Part shown: piece after piece, positions 8,615 through 17,668 of the stretch
Numbering within the stretch: position 1 is the stretch's first letter
How the letters are laid out: each line of letters begins with the position of its first letter
From: an uncultured Saprospiraceae bacterium
Lineage (GTDB): Bacteria; Bacteroidota; Bacteroidia; Chitinophagales; Saprospiraceae
Direction of reading: 5' to 3'
DNA: 64,000 nucleotides
Assembly: GCA_937959275.1 (NCBI GenBank)
Contig: CALGLU010000013.1
Span: 1 to 64,000, forward strand
Translations under genes and position numbers: made by a program
The notes under the pieces: model-generated
Seen by the model: the letters and a program-made list of their open reading frames with translations, nothing else
The model's database searches: none
Told to the model about the DNA's origin: nothing

Positions 8615-11600
8615 ATGAAGAGTGTATCCCTAATATTAACATTCGTTTTGGCGATTTTATGCCAGAATCTATGGTCTCAATGCCCTGCTCTCTCATGCAA
8701 CGATCGCGTCCAAATTAGCCTCGCTGGGACGTGTGAATCCGCCATTACCCCAGACATGCTTTTAGAAGGTCCTGGAAATGGTCTGTATACAATAGAAATC
8801 TACGGAGATGCAGATACCTTAATCGGAGATACCCTAAATGGTTACCATGTCGGACAAGACCTTCAATATAAGGTCATCAGTGATTGTGGCAATACCTGTT
8901 GGGGTCATATTACTTTAGAGTATAATCAACCCATTCCTATTCATGACATTCCATGCGAATATATTCCTGGTGTTAATGTCGTGCAATCGGGTTCATTAGA
9001 TGCCTTTAATCAAAGCGAATCTGCTGAGATTATGGCGATTGAACTTTGCCAACGTGTCCTTTACATTGATATTCATACGCATTTTGTATATGGCGATGGG
9101 TTTGATGCGAATGGAGAAATCATTTGGGTAGATTCCGAAGCTTTGGTCACCATTTTAGATGGTGATGGAGTTGTCAAAGAAAATCTTGTAGTACCAGCTA
9201 CAGGTGAATTATTAACCTCAATTAATGTCGGTGCCATGGGCTCGTGTACTGTCATTATTGAACCAAGTGACTCTAGAGCATTTGGTGAATACACAATGGA
9301 ATTAAACATCGAAGACTGTGGTGTAAATCCAGATTGCCTCTCATGGTGCGGAAGTGTGCCTGATGAATTTTTGACTGTAGATGAACTATACGAAGAAATT
9401 GGAAATGGTTGTACTTCACCCATAGTCGGACCTATTAGAGTCGAGACAAATACCGTCGGCGATATCTGTAGCCCAGATGGAGAGTTAGTCGTAGTAACAT
9501 ATACAGCAACTGTTGAATCTCATGGTCAGAGAGAAAAGCAAGTCTTAATGACTCAGGCCTACAGGACTGAAAAATTAAATTTAGGCACTAGCTCACTTGG
9601 TGATCCTACGCCTGTGTTTTTCCCAATTGACGTTAACCTCGGTTGTCATGATGCTGCAAGTCCAGAAGATATTTATGCTGCCACTGGTAGCGGAACGATG
9701 GCATATCCCTATTATATTGATGTTCATAATTTCATCCAAGATACAGTGATCACAGAGATACTTGACCATTATGAAATACCTGTAGATACTGTAGAGGAGA
9801 TGACTTGGCTTACTATAGATGTGGATGGAGACGGAGATCTTGAGGAAGTGTGGGCTCTAACCAAAGTTGTCAAAAAAGAAATAAGAGATTCTATTCGACT
9901 GGATACAACGCTAGGTAAACTAGTTAATCCTTTGGTCTTAATAAATGACAAAGCTTGTAATCTTTTAGCTGCTTATTCTGATGAAGAATTCCCTGCCTGC
10001 GAAGGCGGTAAAAAGATATTGAGGAATTGGAGTATTATCGATTGGTGTGATGCCACAGCTACAATTTCAGATTATCAAACGATTGAAATGTTTGATAAAG
10101 AACCTCCAGTTGTACTTCAACCAGAAGACATGCTGATTAGTATTGATCCATGGACATGTATGGGGCGTGCAGCCTTACCAGTACTGGATATTGTTGATGA
10201 TTGTGCGACTTCATTTGACATCAGTTGGGATTCACCATATGGACGAATAGTTGATGGTTTCTTAGTAGATATTCCTGCAGCAGATTCAATCCCAGTAAAT
10301 CTGGTTATTGCTGATGGCTGTGGTAATGAAACGACAACATCTTTTAAAGTGACTGTAGTTGATAGAGTACAGCCTGTCGTCGTTTGTGTAGACAATCTTG
10401 TTGTGACATTGACGACTGGTGGCGATTCTGAATTGCAAGGTGTAGCTAAAATTGCAGCTACAGATTTTGATGCAGGTAGTCATGATGCAGGATGTGGTGA
10501 TGTCACGATTCAGGCTATTCGGATGGATGATATGACAGAGTATATCTGGGATTGTGAAGGTAATGAAATCGGTTACTTGCCAGTTTCGTGCAAACCTTTT
10601 ACTGAAGATGTAGATTTGATTTGTGAGAAAGATGGTAGTCAATATGCTCAAGCGGCAGTTCCTGGAGAAAATGTTAGATTCTGCTGTGAAGATGTTGGCA
10701 AACTAGTGATGGTATTAGTTATTGTCACTGATTCATATGGGAATCAGAATCAATGTATGATTGAGGTATCTGTTGCCAATAAAGGTGGCGGCGCTCTTGT
10801 CTGTGAAACAGAGTATATAGGTTGTTCTGCAGATTTAGATGATTTGTCTCCTCCTGAAATTATTGGCGGTATTTGTGCAGATGATTTAGGTCTAGTTCTA
10901 TTATCAGAGAGCAATGATGAAATTGGTTGCGGAGAGGGAACAATTATCCGAGAATGGTATATCGATTTAGATGCGAGTGGAGATTTATCTGGAGGAGATA
11001 GTTACTGTGAGCAGTTGATTAATGTTGATCCGATTTTATCAAGCTTTGATCCTTACACGATAAAATGGCCACAGCACTTTGATGGTACAGTATATCCAGG
11101 CATTAATTTAGAATGTAATGTAGCCTTAGATTCTGTAGACGTTGAATCTGTTAATGTCATGATGGGTGATCCATTTTCTTGCATGGCTGGCACACAGGAT
11201 ATTATTCCAGTATGGTGTGAGACAGATTGCGGTTTAATCGGTTACAGTGTTGAGCCAGATACAGTGTTTGCAGGAGATGCGTGTTTAAAAATAATTAATC
11301 GGTGGGCTGTCGTCGATTGGTGTGTATGGGATGCAAATTCGAATAACATCGATGATGAAAATGATGACTTATCTGATTCATTCATTGCTGTAGAGGATTG
11401 GGCTCAAGGACTTTGTGCCTCCTGTCCAGAGTATGGTCCTGAAATTCAGCAAGCTGTTTATTTTAGATATGAAACTGTTGACCGAGATGGCTATTATACA
11501 TTTGATCAAGTTATCAAAGTCGTTGATGATACAAATCCAGTCATCGTATTAGAATCTGATACCATCATTGTCAATACAAGTGGAGGATTAGATGTCAAAG

Positions 11601-13486
11601 TAGGAGAACGTAATTGTGTCGGTTCTGAAATTATAACAGCTACAGCAAAAGATTTTTGTGATGGTATTCAAACACCTGGTGAATTTTTACAATGGTCAAT
11701 CGAAATTGAAGACTTAGATGGTAATCCTGTCAATAATATTGATGGACTCAATTTTAAAAACGATCGAGGTCCTACAGCTACAATGAATAGTCGAGCTGGT
11801 AGTCCAGGAGATGTCTATTTAATCAGATGGAAAGTAGAAGACGGTTGTAAGAATGAAGCCTATGCAACAACAACTGTAATCTTCAGCGATAAAAAAGCGC
11901 CTTCACCTGTGTGTGTGACAGGCTTGACTACAGTCTTTATGGAAGCTAATGGGACTGCCGATATTTGGGCAAAAGATTTCAACCTAGGCAGTTTTGATAA
12001 TTGTACAAATGCAGAGGATCTCAGATTCAGCATTGTGCCTCACGGTAATGATGTCATTTTACCAGGGAATGAAGGATTTGAAGATCAATCGAATTATACA
12101 GTGTATTGTGATTCTATTCTAGCACCCCTTGTGGATTTTGATATGTATGTCTGGGACATCAATGGTCGTGGAGATTTCTGTACAGTAGGTCTAGCATTTT
12201 CAAATGGATGTTTTGAAGATCAAGGAGGAAATGGTGCATTTATTTCAGGCTCAGTACAGACAATCTCTGGTCAGCAAATCGAATCTGCGATGGTTACATT
12301 GTCGACTGATTTACCAGAGTATCCTAAAAATAGCATAACCACAGTAGATGGAATGTATGCTTTTGATAATAATCCAATGAATTTGGATTATGAAGTGACA
12401 GCATACAGAAACGATGATCATTCTAATGGAGTATCTACCTTGGACTTAGTTCTCATTCAGAAACATATATTAGGATTAGCTTCATTCGAAAATGCATTTC
12501 AGATTATTGCGGCTGATGCAAATAATGATACTAAAGTTTCCGCAACAGATATTATTGAATTGAGAAAATTAATTCTCTCTATCAATACGGAACTACAGAA
12601 TAGTGAAAGTTGGAAGTTTATTGATGCTAATTATGTATTCTTTGATGAGGAGCAACCATGGCCGTTTGTGGAGGGGGCGCAGCTCAGAAAGCTTAGCACT
12701 GATATGATGGGAGAGGATCTGGTAGGTGTAAAAATTGGTGACATCAATGAGAGTGCTTCTACTAATAGTTTTAGTACTGTTGAAATTAGAACGGTTGGAG
12801 AATTGACTCTCACAAGTTTTGATGCAGCATTAGCTGCTGGCGAACGATATAGAGTTGATGTCAGTGCCACTGCATTTAATGAAGTGTCGGGTATGCAATT
12901 CAGTTTAGCGCATAAAGGACTTGAGTTGATCGATATCGAATCTGCAGCATTAGAATTTTCTGAGCTTAACTATATCACACGTGAAGATATTACCTCAGTT
13001 AGTTGGTCTAATTCAGAACAAGTATCAAGTCAAGAGGTGCTATTTACAATCACAGTAGAAGCACAGCAGCGTCTTTCTTTAGCGAATGTGTTGAAAATTA
13101 TTAAAGATGAAACCGCATACAGCACACCGATTGTCCAAGCAGAAGCATATGTTGGAAATACACTCGAGGTTCATGAAGTTGATTTAATAATCGAAGCTGT
13201 GACTGCAGACATCGTTGAGAATGCTTTTGAGCTAGGGCAGAATGATCCGAATCCATTTAGAACACAAACGATCATTCCATTCACTCTTCCAGATGCTGCA
13301 AAAGCAACCATCACTATCCATGATGTTGGAGGAAAGGAATTATACCAAATTCAAAAAGAATTTGCCAAAGGGTTAAATGAATTTAAAATAGATATTTCAG
13401 AGAGTGGGTTGACTTCTGGGGTGTATTACTACACTCTTGCTAGTCCAAATTATTCAGCCACAAATAAAATGATCGTTATTGAATAG
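8615..13486 (+). CDS. Giant T9SS-exported mosaic protein with HYR-like, dockerin-like and cohesin-like parts
   Basis: The 1623-residue protein has a signal peptide (1-22, ending NLWSQ) and a long acidic Cys-paired body with repeated blocks that each contain an IVDDC or ADGCGN-like strand followed by VVDxxxPVV, as in HYR-like adhesive repeats. A dockerin-like pair of calcium loops follows (about 1273-1325: two helices around ADANNDTKVSATDIIELRKL). Next comes a cohesin-like beta domain (about 1380-1530, containing GMQFSLAHKGLELI), and last a type A sorting domain (about 1540-1623, beginning LGQNDPNPFRTQ). It is therefore predicted to be displayed on or released from the cell surface as an adhesin or scaffold. 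It is transcribed alone and ends at a strong terminator. Confidence 0.85.
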   Translation: MKSVSLILTFVLAILCQNLWSQCPALSCNDRVQISLAGTCESAITPDMLLEGPGNGLYTIEIYGDADTLIGDTLNGYHVGQDLQYKVISDCGNTCWGHITLEYNQPIPIHDIPCEYIPGVNVVQSGSLDAFNQSESAEIMAIELCQRVLYIDIHTHFVYGDGFDANGEIIWVDSEALVTILDGDGVVKENLVVPATGELLTSINVGAMGSCTVIIEPSDSRAFGEYTMELNIEDCGVNPDCLSWCGSVPDEFLTVDELYEEIGNGCTSPIVGPIRVETNTVGDICSPDGELVVVTYTATVESHGQREKQVLMTQAYRTEKLNLGTSSLGDPTPVFFPIDVNLGCHDAASPEDIYAATGSGTMAYPYYIDVHNFIQDTVITEILDHYEIPVDTVEEMTWLTIDVDGDGDLEEVWALTKVVKKEIRDSIRLDTTLGKLVNPLVLINDKACNLLAAYSDEEFPACEGGKKILRNWSIIDWCDATATISDYQTIEMFDKEPPVVLQPEDMLISIDPWTCMGRAALPVLDIVDDCATSFDISWDSPYGRIVDGFLVDIPAADSIPVNLVIADGCGNETTTSFKVTVVDRVQPVVVCVDNLVVTLTTGGDSELQGVAKIAATDFDAGSHDAGCGDVTIQAIRMDDMTEYIWDCEGNEIGYLPVSCKPFTEDVDLICEKDGSQYAQAAVPGENVRFCCEDVGKLVMVLVIVTDSYGNQNQCMIEVSVANKGGGALVCETEYIGCSADLDDLSPPEIIGGICADDLGLVLLSESNDEIGCGEGTIIREWYIDLDASGDLSGGDSYCEQLINVDPILSSFDPYTIKWPQHFDGTVYPGINLECNVALDSVDVESVNVMMGDPFSCMAGTQDIIPVWCETDCGLIGYSVEPDTVFAGDACLKIINRWAVVDWCVWDANSNNIDDENDDLSDSFIAVEDWAQGLCASCPEYGPEIQQAVYFRYETVDRDGYYTFDQVIKVVDDTNPVIVLESDTIIVNTSGGLDVKVGERNCVGSEIITATAKDFCDGIQTPGEFLQWSIEIEDLDGNPVNNIDGLNFKNDRGPTATMNSRAGSPGDVYLIRWKVEDGCKNEAYATTTVIFSDKKAPSPVCVTGLTTVFMEANGTADIWAKDFNLGSFDNCTNAEDLRFSIVPHGNDVILPGNEGFEDQSNYTVYCDSILAPLVDFDMYVWDINGRGDFCTVGLAFSNGCFEDQGGNGAFISGSVQTISGQQIESAMVTLSTDLPEYPKNSITTVDGMYAFDNNPMNLDYEVTAYRNDDHSNGVSTLDLVLIQKHILGLASFENAFQIIAADANNDTKVSATDIIELRKLILSINTELQNSESWKFIDANYVFFDEEQPWPFVEGAQLRKLSTDMMGEDLVGVKIGDINESASTNSFSTVEIRTVGELTLTSFDAALAAGERYRVDVSATAFNEVSGMQFSLAHKGLELIDIESAALEFSELNYITREDITSVSWSNSEQVSSQEVLFTITVEAQQRLSLANVLKIIKDETAYSTPIVQAEAYVGNTLEVHEVDLIIEAVTADIVENAFELGQNDPNPFRTQTIIPFTLPDAAKATITIHDVGGKELYQIQKEFAKGLNEFKIDISESGLTSGVYYYTLASPNYSATNKMIVIE

Positions 13487-13512
13487 AAACATATTAGGCT
13501 GAATTAGGGATA

Positions 13513-13548
13513 GGGGTGGCGTTTTCTCAGGTTAGCCACCCCTTCTTT
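13513..13548 (+). terminator. Intrinsic terminator of the giant secreted protein gene
   Basis: GGGGTGGC (13513-13520) pairs perfectly with GCCACCCC (13535-13542) and is followed by TTCTTTGTTTT. It starts 27 bases after the stop codon. Confidence 0.85.
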
Positions 13549-13799
13549 GTTTTGAACAAAAGGATGACACTAGACTACAAATAAACTACTCCATACAGAT
13601 ATACTCGATTTTCACTTAAATAATATATTGATATTCAGTAAATTACGAATATGTAAATATTGATATGTTTTAACTAACGTTTTATTGGTATTTAATTCTA
13701 GGTGTAGTGTGCATAACTTTACGATAACTTTAATACTCAACATCTAAGAAATAAGAGAACATTTTAAGATATTTAAAATTGAGTAGATGTTTGAATATG

Positions 13800-13841
13800 A
13801 AAAGAGGCTTGTACCGCCTGGTACTGCCTCTTTTCTCTTTT
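13800..13841 (+). terminator. Second strong terminator with no obvious gene upstream
   Basis: AAAAGAGGC (13800-13808) pairs with GCCTCTTTT (13826-13834), and an inner stem GTACC/GGTAC extends the hairpin. CTCTTTTT follows. The plus-strand gene upstream already has its own terminator, so this one either backs it up or ends an unannotated RNA within 13550-13800. That stretch is very AT-rich, holds no useful reading frame, and contains AACATCT/AGATGTT complementary words (13739-13745 and 13785-13791). Confidence 0.7.
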
Positions 13842-13907
13842 TAGAAGAATGCATAAATTCTTGGCTGCATTTGATCAAATTTCACATACACTATTTATAA
13901 AAAAAAA

Positions 13908-13943
13908 TACTTTGGTTTTATCTATTTATATTGACTACTTTGG
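13908..13943 (+). promoter_or_regulatory. Candidate promoter upstream of the deo operon
   Basis: The word TACTTTGG occurs twice, at 13908-13915 and 13936-13943. The TTTG of the first and the TACTTTG of the second are 21 nt apart, close to the Bacteroidota pattern TTTG - spacer - TAnnTTTG (one base short in the -7 word). It would drive the small open frame at 13961 and probably the deo genes. Confidence 0.35.
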
Positions 13944-13960
13944 CCTTTTAAAACGTGAAC

Positions 13961-14113
13961 ATGAAGAAAAGTGAAATAGTAGAGATAGCAGTTTCACCTC
14001 CAAAGCTTGTAATCCCTCCAGTTTTAAGTTCATTGAATATGAGTTTTGCTCAAGGATTAATATTTAAAGCTGGTTGGAATGTATTTATTAAAGAACACTT
14101 TAAAAAAATATAA
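13961..14113 (+). CDS. Candidate 50-residue small protein ahead of deoB
   Basis: A 50-codon ATG frame begins about 18 bases after a possible promoter and ends 49 bases before deoB. The peptide is mixed: a charged start (MKKSEIVEIAV), a Pro/Leu-rich middle (PPKLVIPPVLSSLNM) and an aromatic, basic end (KAGWNVFIKEHFKKI). No family is recognised. Its position makes it the first gene of the deo transcript if the promoter call is right. It could instead be a chance frame in the 5' untranslated region. Confidence 0.35.
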   Translation: MKKSEIVEIAVSPPKLVIPPVLSSLNMSFAQGLIFKAGWNVFIKEHFKKI

Positions 14114-14131
14114 TACATAGACAGACCGAAC

Positions 14132-14161
14132 TATGACAAGAAGCCTTATATCTTAGTCATA
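14132..14161 (+). promoter_or_regulatory. Interrupted inverted repeat touching the deoB start
   Basis: TATGAC at 14132-14137 and GTCATA at 14156-14161 are inverted copies; adding AAGA and TCTT extends the pairing with one unpaired base. It ends one base before the deoB ATG. It could be an operator for a deo regulator or an RNA hairpin controlling translation; neither is shown. Confidence 0.3.
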
Positions 14162-14162
14162 T

Positions 14163-15335
14163 ATGAATCACAATAGAGTCATATTAATTGTGTTAGACAG
14201 TGTTGGAATAGGTGCGTTGCCTGATGCAAAACTGTATGGTGATGAAGGGGCAAATACCCTTAATCATATTGCAGAACAATACGCCGATCTTAAAATTCCC
14301 AATCTCATCAACTTGGGCTTAGGCAATATCGATCCAATGAATGCTCTAGTCAAAGCGGCAAATCCAATTGGATCATATGGGAAAGCGGCAGAACAATCAG
14401 CCGGAAAAGATACGACCACTGGACATTGGGAGATTTGCGGAGTGATTTTAGATCAACCATTTCCAACATATCCAACTGGATTTCCTGATTCATTTATGGA
14501 TTTATTTCATAAAGCGATAGGTTTGTCAACCATTGGAAATGTAGTGGCTTCTGGTACAACAATTATCAATGAATTAGGAGATGAGCATCTCAAGACGGGT
14601 AAGCCAATCGTTTACACATCGGCAGATAGTGTGTTTCAAATTGCAATGCACGAAGATGTCATTCCCATCGAAAGACAATATGAAATTTGCCAGATTGCCA
14701 GAAAAATGCTTGTTGGAGAATTTAATGTTGGTCGTGTTATCGCTAGACCGTTTGAAGGAAGTTCTGGTCAGTACTCGCGAACATCGCGAAGAAAGGATTA
14801 TTCTGTTTCACCTCCCGCTACTCTTTTAGATGCTATCATTGATCAATCGATGGATGTTATATCTATCGGTAAAATAGCAGATATATTTAATGGCCAAGGG
14901 ATAAGCCATTCTACGAAAACTGATAATAATCTAGAAGGTATCCAAGAAACCATTCAAGCCATTAAGAGAGAATCGGCCGGTTTGATTTTTACAAACCTTG
15001 TCGATTTTGATATGTTATTCGGACATCGAAGAGATGTAGAAGGCTATGCCAAATGCCTTATGGAGTTTGATTCCCATTTGCCGAACCTATTGGAAGCTTT
15101 AAAAGAAGATGACCTATTAATCATAACAGCAGATCATGGGAATGATCCAACTGCACCTGGCACTGACCATACCAGAGAGTATATTCCTATTCTCCATGTT
15201 GGCGATAAGATCAAGCAAGATCACAATCTAGGCACACGAAACTCATTTTCTGACATCGCCGCTACCATCGCAACCGCCCTTGGTATAAAATTTGACACAA
15301 AAGGCAGTAGCTACTATGATGAAATAGTAGTCTAA
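14163..15335 (+). CDS. deoB: Phosphopentomutase
   Basis: The 390-residue protein is full length for DeoB, which interconverts (deoxy)ribose 1-phosphate and 5-phosphate with manganese. The alkaline-phosphatase-superfamily signatures are clear: VLDSVGIGALPDA (metal ligand Asp12), GKDTTTGHWE with the activating phospho-threonine region (about 80-90), the VDFDMLFGHRRD segment, and TADHGNDPTAPGTDHTRE near the C terminus carrying the other metal ligands. It begins the core of a five-gene deo operon; pdp starts 9 bases after its stop. It supplies deoxyribose 5-phosphate to DeoC. Confidence 0.95.
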   Translation: MNHNRVILIVLDSVGIGALPDAKLYGDEGANTLNHIAEQYADLKIPNLINLGLGNIDPMNALVKAANPIGSYGKAAEQSAGKDTTTGHWEICGVILDQPFPTYPTGFPDSFMDLFHKAIGLSTIGNVVASGTTIINELGDEHLKTGKPIVYTSADSVFQIAMHEDVIPIERQYEICQIARKMLVGEFNVGRVIARPFEGSSGQYSRTSRRKDYSVSPPATLLDAIIDQSMDVISIGKIADIFNGQGISHSTKTDNNLEGIQETIQAIKRESAGLIFTNLVDFDMLFGHRRDVEGYAKCLMEFDSHLPNLLEALKEDDLLIITADHGNDPTAPGTDHTREYIPILHVGDKIKQDHNLGTRNSFSDIAATIATALGIKFDTKGSSYYDEIVV

Positions 15336-15344
15336 GCCTTTTGC

Positions 15345-16646
15345 ATGGTCAGTTTACTTAAGAAGAAAAGAGATGGTGAGGTGCTTAGCCGAGCCGACTA
15401 CGAATTCTTTGTCAATGGATTATTATCTGGTGAGATTCCTGATTACCAAGTCTCTGCATTTCTAATGGCGGTCTACTTCCAAGGGATGACAATTGAAGAA
15501 ACTGCTGTGTTTACTGATGTCATGATGCACTCAGGTGATGTCATTGATTTATCTGGAGTCGACGGCATAAAAGTAGACAAGCACAGTACTGGCGGAGTAG
15601 GGGATAAGACAACACTTATCCTTGGGCCTTTAGTCGCTGCTGCCGGTGCTAAAGTCGCGAAGATGTCAGGACGTGGGCTAGGGCATACAGGTGGCACTCT
15701 TGATAAAATGGAGTCAATCGCTGGCCTTACTGTCGATATGAGCAAGGAGACATTTATTAATCTTGTCAAAAAACATGGTATCGCTATATGCGGACAAAAT
15801 GAATCACTTGTTCCTGCTGATAAAAAATTATATGCTCTGCGAGATGTTACTGCTACTGTTAATAATCTAGCGCTAATCACCTCCAGCATCATGAGTAAGA
15901 AATTTGCTTGTGGGGCTGACGCCATCGTTATCGATATCAAGGTAGGTGAAGGTGCCTATATGAAAACCACTGAAGAAGCTGAGCAACTTGCCAAGCTGAT
16001 GCTTGATACGAGTCGCAATATGAATAGGGATTTGGTTGTCGTCATATCTGGGATGAATGAGCCTTTAGGTAAAATGGTCGGCAATGCTTTAGAAATTAAA
16101 GAAGTCATTCAAACATTAAAAGGCGAAGGTCCAGACGATCTAACAGAACTTGTTTTAGTACTCGGAAGCCATATGTTGGTCCTAGCAAAAGTCGTTGAAT
16201 CCACTGAAGAAGGGGCACGGTTGTTGAATCAATTACTCTCGGATGGGTCCGCATTTAACAAATTTAAGGAGTTAGTGAAGGCACAGGGAGGTGATGTAAG
16301 TCAAGTTGAAGACCCATCTTTATTACCGACTGCAATATACTCTTATACCTATACGAGTCCGAAATCAGGATATATAGCAGAGTTAAATGCCTTGAAAGTT
16401 GGCTTGGCCTGTGTCAAACTCGGAGCAGGAAGAGAAACGAAATCAAGTGTGATTGATTTTGGAGCAGGCATAGAACTAAAGAGTAAGGTAGGCGAATATG
16501 TAAACCAAGGTGATGCATTAGCCATCCTATATAGTAATGATCAAGCTAAGCTAACAGAAGCGGAAGAAATACTCAAGCAGGCGTATAAGTTCAGTCCGTC
16601 TCAAATAGTTAAGCAAGCTTTGATTCTAAAAGAAATAAGGAAATAA
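15345..16646 (+). CDS. pdp: Pyrimidine-nucleoside (thymidine) phosphorylase
   Basis: The 433-residue protein is the exact size of Gram-positive-type pyrimidine-nucleoside phosphorylases. The phosphate-binding KHSTGGVGDK (79-88), SGRGLGHTGGTLDK (108-121), ALRDVTATV and the SSIMSKKFACGADAIVIDIKVG stretch are all intact. It phosphorolyses thymidine, deoxyuridine and probably uridine to the base plus (deoxy)ribose 1-phosphate, feeding DeoB. ADAIVIDIKVG and SKK favour the broad-specificity Pdp type over E. coli DeoA, a judgement by eye. The gene is tightly packed between deoB (9 bases) and deoC (9 bases). Confidence 0.93.
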   Translation: MVSLLKKKRDGEVLSRADYEFFVNGLLSGEIPDYQVSAFLMAVYFQGMTIEETAVFTDVMMHSGDVIDLSGVDGIKVDKHSTGGVGDKTTLILGPLVAAAGAKVAKMSGRGLGHTGGTLDKMESIAGLTVDMSKETFINLVKKHGIAICGQNESLVPADKKLYALRDVTATVNNLALITSSIMSKKFACGADAIVIDIKVGEGAYMKTTEEAEQLAKLMLDTSRNMNRDLVVVISGMNEPLGKMVGNALEIKEVIQTLKGEGPDDLTELVLVLGSHMLVLAKVVESTEEGARLLNQLLSDGSAFNKFKELVKAQGGDVSQVEDPSLLPTAIYSYTYTSPKSGYIAELNALKVGLACVKLGAGRETKSSVIDFGAGIELKSKVGEYVNQGDALAILYSNDQAKLTEAEEILKQAYKFSPSQIVKQALILKEIRK

Positions 16647-16655
16647 CACGTTTGT

Positions 16656-17654
16656 ATGGCAAAAACAAAAGCAAAACGAAAATCTACAGCTAAAACAATC
16701 AGCCACATACCTAGAAATGAAGGTATAGATTACAATGCAGATCTGTTTATAGATTTGAATATTAATCGAAGTGCAGTTGAAAGACGCGCAGCTACAATCG
16801 GCAAACGTAGGTCAGTTAAAAAGCAATGGCAGGCAGCTTGGCTATTAAAAGCAGTCAGTTGTATTGACTTAACCACATTATCTGGTGACGATACGCCAAG
16901 TAATGTTCATCGCCTCTGCGCAAAAGCTCTTTCTCCGATCAGACAAGATTTATTGACAGCGATGGATATGCAAAGCGCAAACATTACAGTGGGAGCTGTC
17001 TGTGTATATCACAATAAAATTAAGGACGCTGTGTCTTCTCTTGGTAGCTCTACATTGCCTATTGCAGCAGTATCTACTGGCTTTCCCGCAGGGCAAATTC
17101 CACTTAAAGAAAAACTAAAGCAAATTAAATTATCAGTCGCTGCTGGAGCAACAGAGATTGATATTGTCGTCAGTCGAGAATTGGTTCTTCAGTCTAAATG
17201 GAAAGAACTCTATCGAGAAGTCAAAGCCTGTCGCGAAGCTTGTGGTGAGGCTCATATGAAAACGATATTAGCGACAGGTGAAATTCCGACCTATACAAAA
17301 GTAGCTAAGGCGAGCTGGGTAAGTATGATGGCAGGCTCCGATTTTATTAAGACGAGTACAGGCAAAGAGCCAGTCAATGCGACTGTAGCTGTTAGTCTTG
17401 TAATGATTCGTTGTATCCGAGAATATGAAGCATTGACAGGATTTAAAGTCGGCTTCAAGCCAGCTGGCGGCATTCGAAAAGCTAAGCAAGCATTAGAATG
17501 GTTGATACTAATCAAAGAGGAGCTTGGAGATGAGTGGTTAAATCCTCAGCTATTTAGATTTGGTGCCAGTAGCTTATTAGGAGATATAGAACGCCAGCTT
17601 GAACATTATGTCACAGGAAGATATTCTGCTTCCTACAGACATCCCATGGCTTAA
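16656..17654 (+). CDS. deoC: Deoxyribose-phosphate aldolase, long (animal-like) type
   Basis: The 332-residue protein cleaves deoxyribose 5-phosphate to glyceraldehyde 3-phosphate and acetaldehyde. The Schiff-base lysine is Lys232 in SDFIKTSTGKE, and the second essential lysine lies in GFKPAGGIR. It is about 80 residues longer than E. coli DeoC. The N-terminal part (RRSVKKQWQAAWLLKAV, then IDLTTLSGDDTPSN) and the C-terminal end (GDEWLNPQLFRFGAS, DIERQLEHYVTGRY) match what I recall of the animal DERA protein closely. The first 20 residues are Lys-rich and probably disordered. It sits 14 bases before the aldehyde dehydrogenase that would remove its acetaldehyde. Confidence 0.95.
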   Translation: MAKTKAKRKSTAKTISHIPRNEGIDYNADLFIDLNINRSAVERRAATIGKRRSVKKQWQAAWLLKAVSCIDLTTLSGDDTPSNVHRLCAKALSPIRQDLLTAMDMQSANITVGAVCVYHNKIKDAVSSLGSSTLPIAAVSTGFPAGQIPLKEKLKQIKLSVAAGATEIDIVVSRELVLQSKWKELYREVKACREACGEAHMKTILATGEIPTYTKVAKASWVSMMAGSDFIKTSTGKEPVNATVAVSLVMIRCIREYEALTGFKVGFKPAGGIRKAKQALEWLILIKEELGDEWLNPQLFRFGASSLLGDIERQLEHYVTGRYSASYRHPMA

Positions 17655-17668
17655 AAAGTAGACATCAC

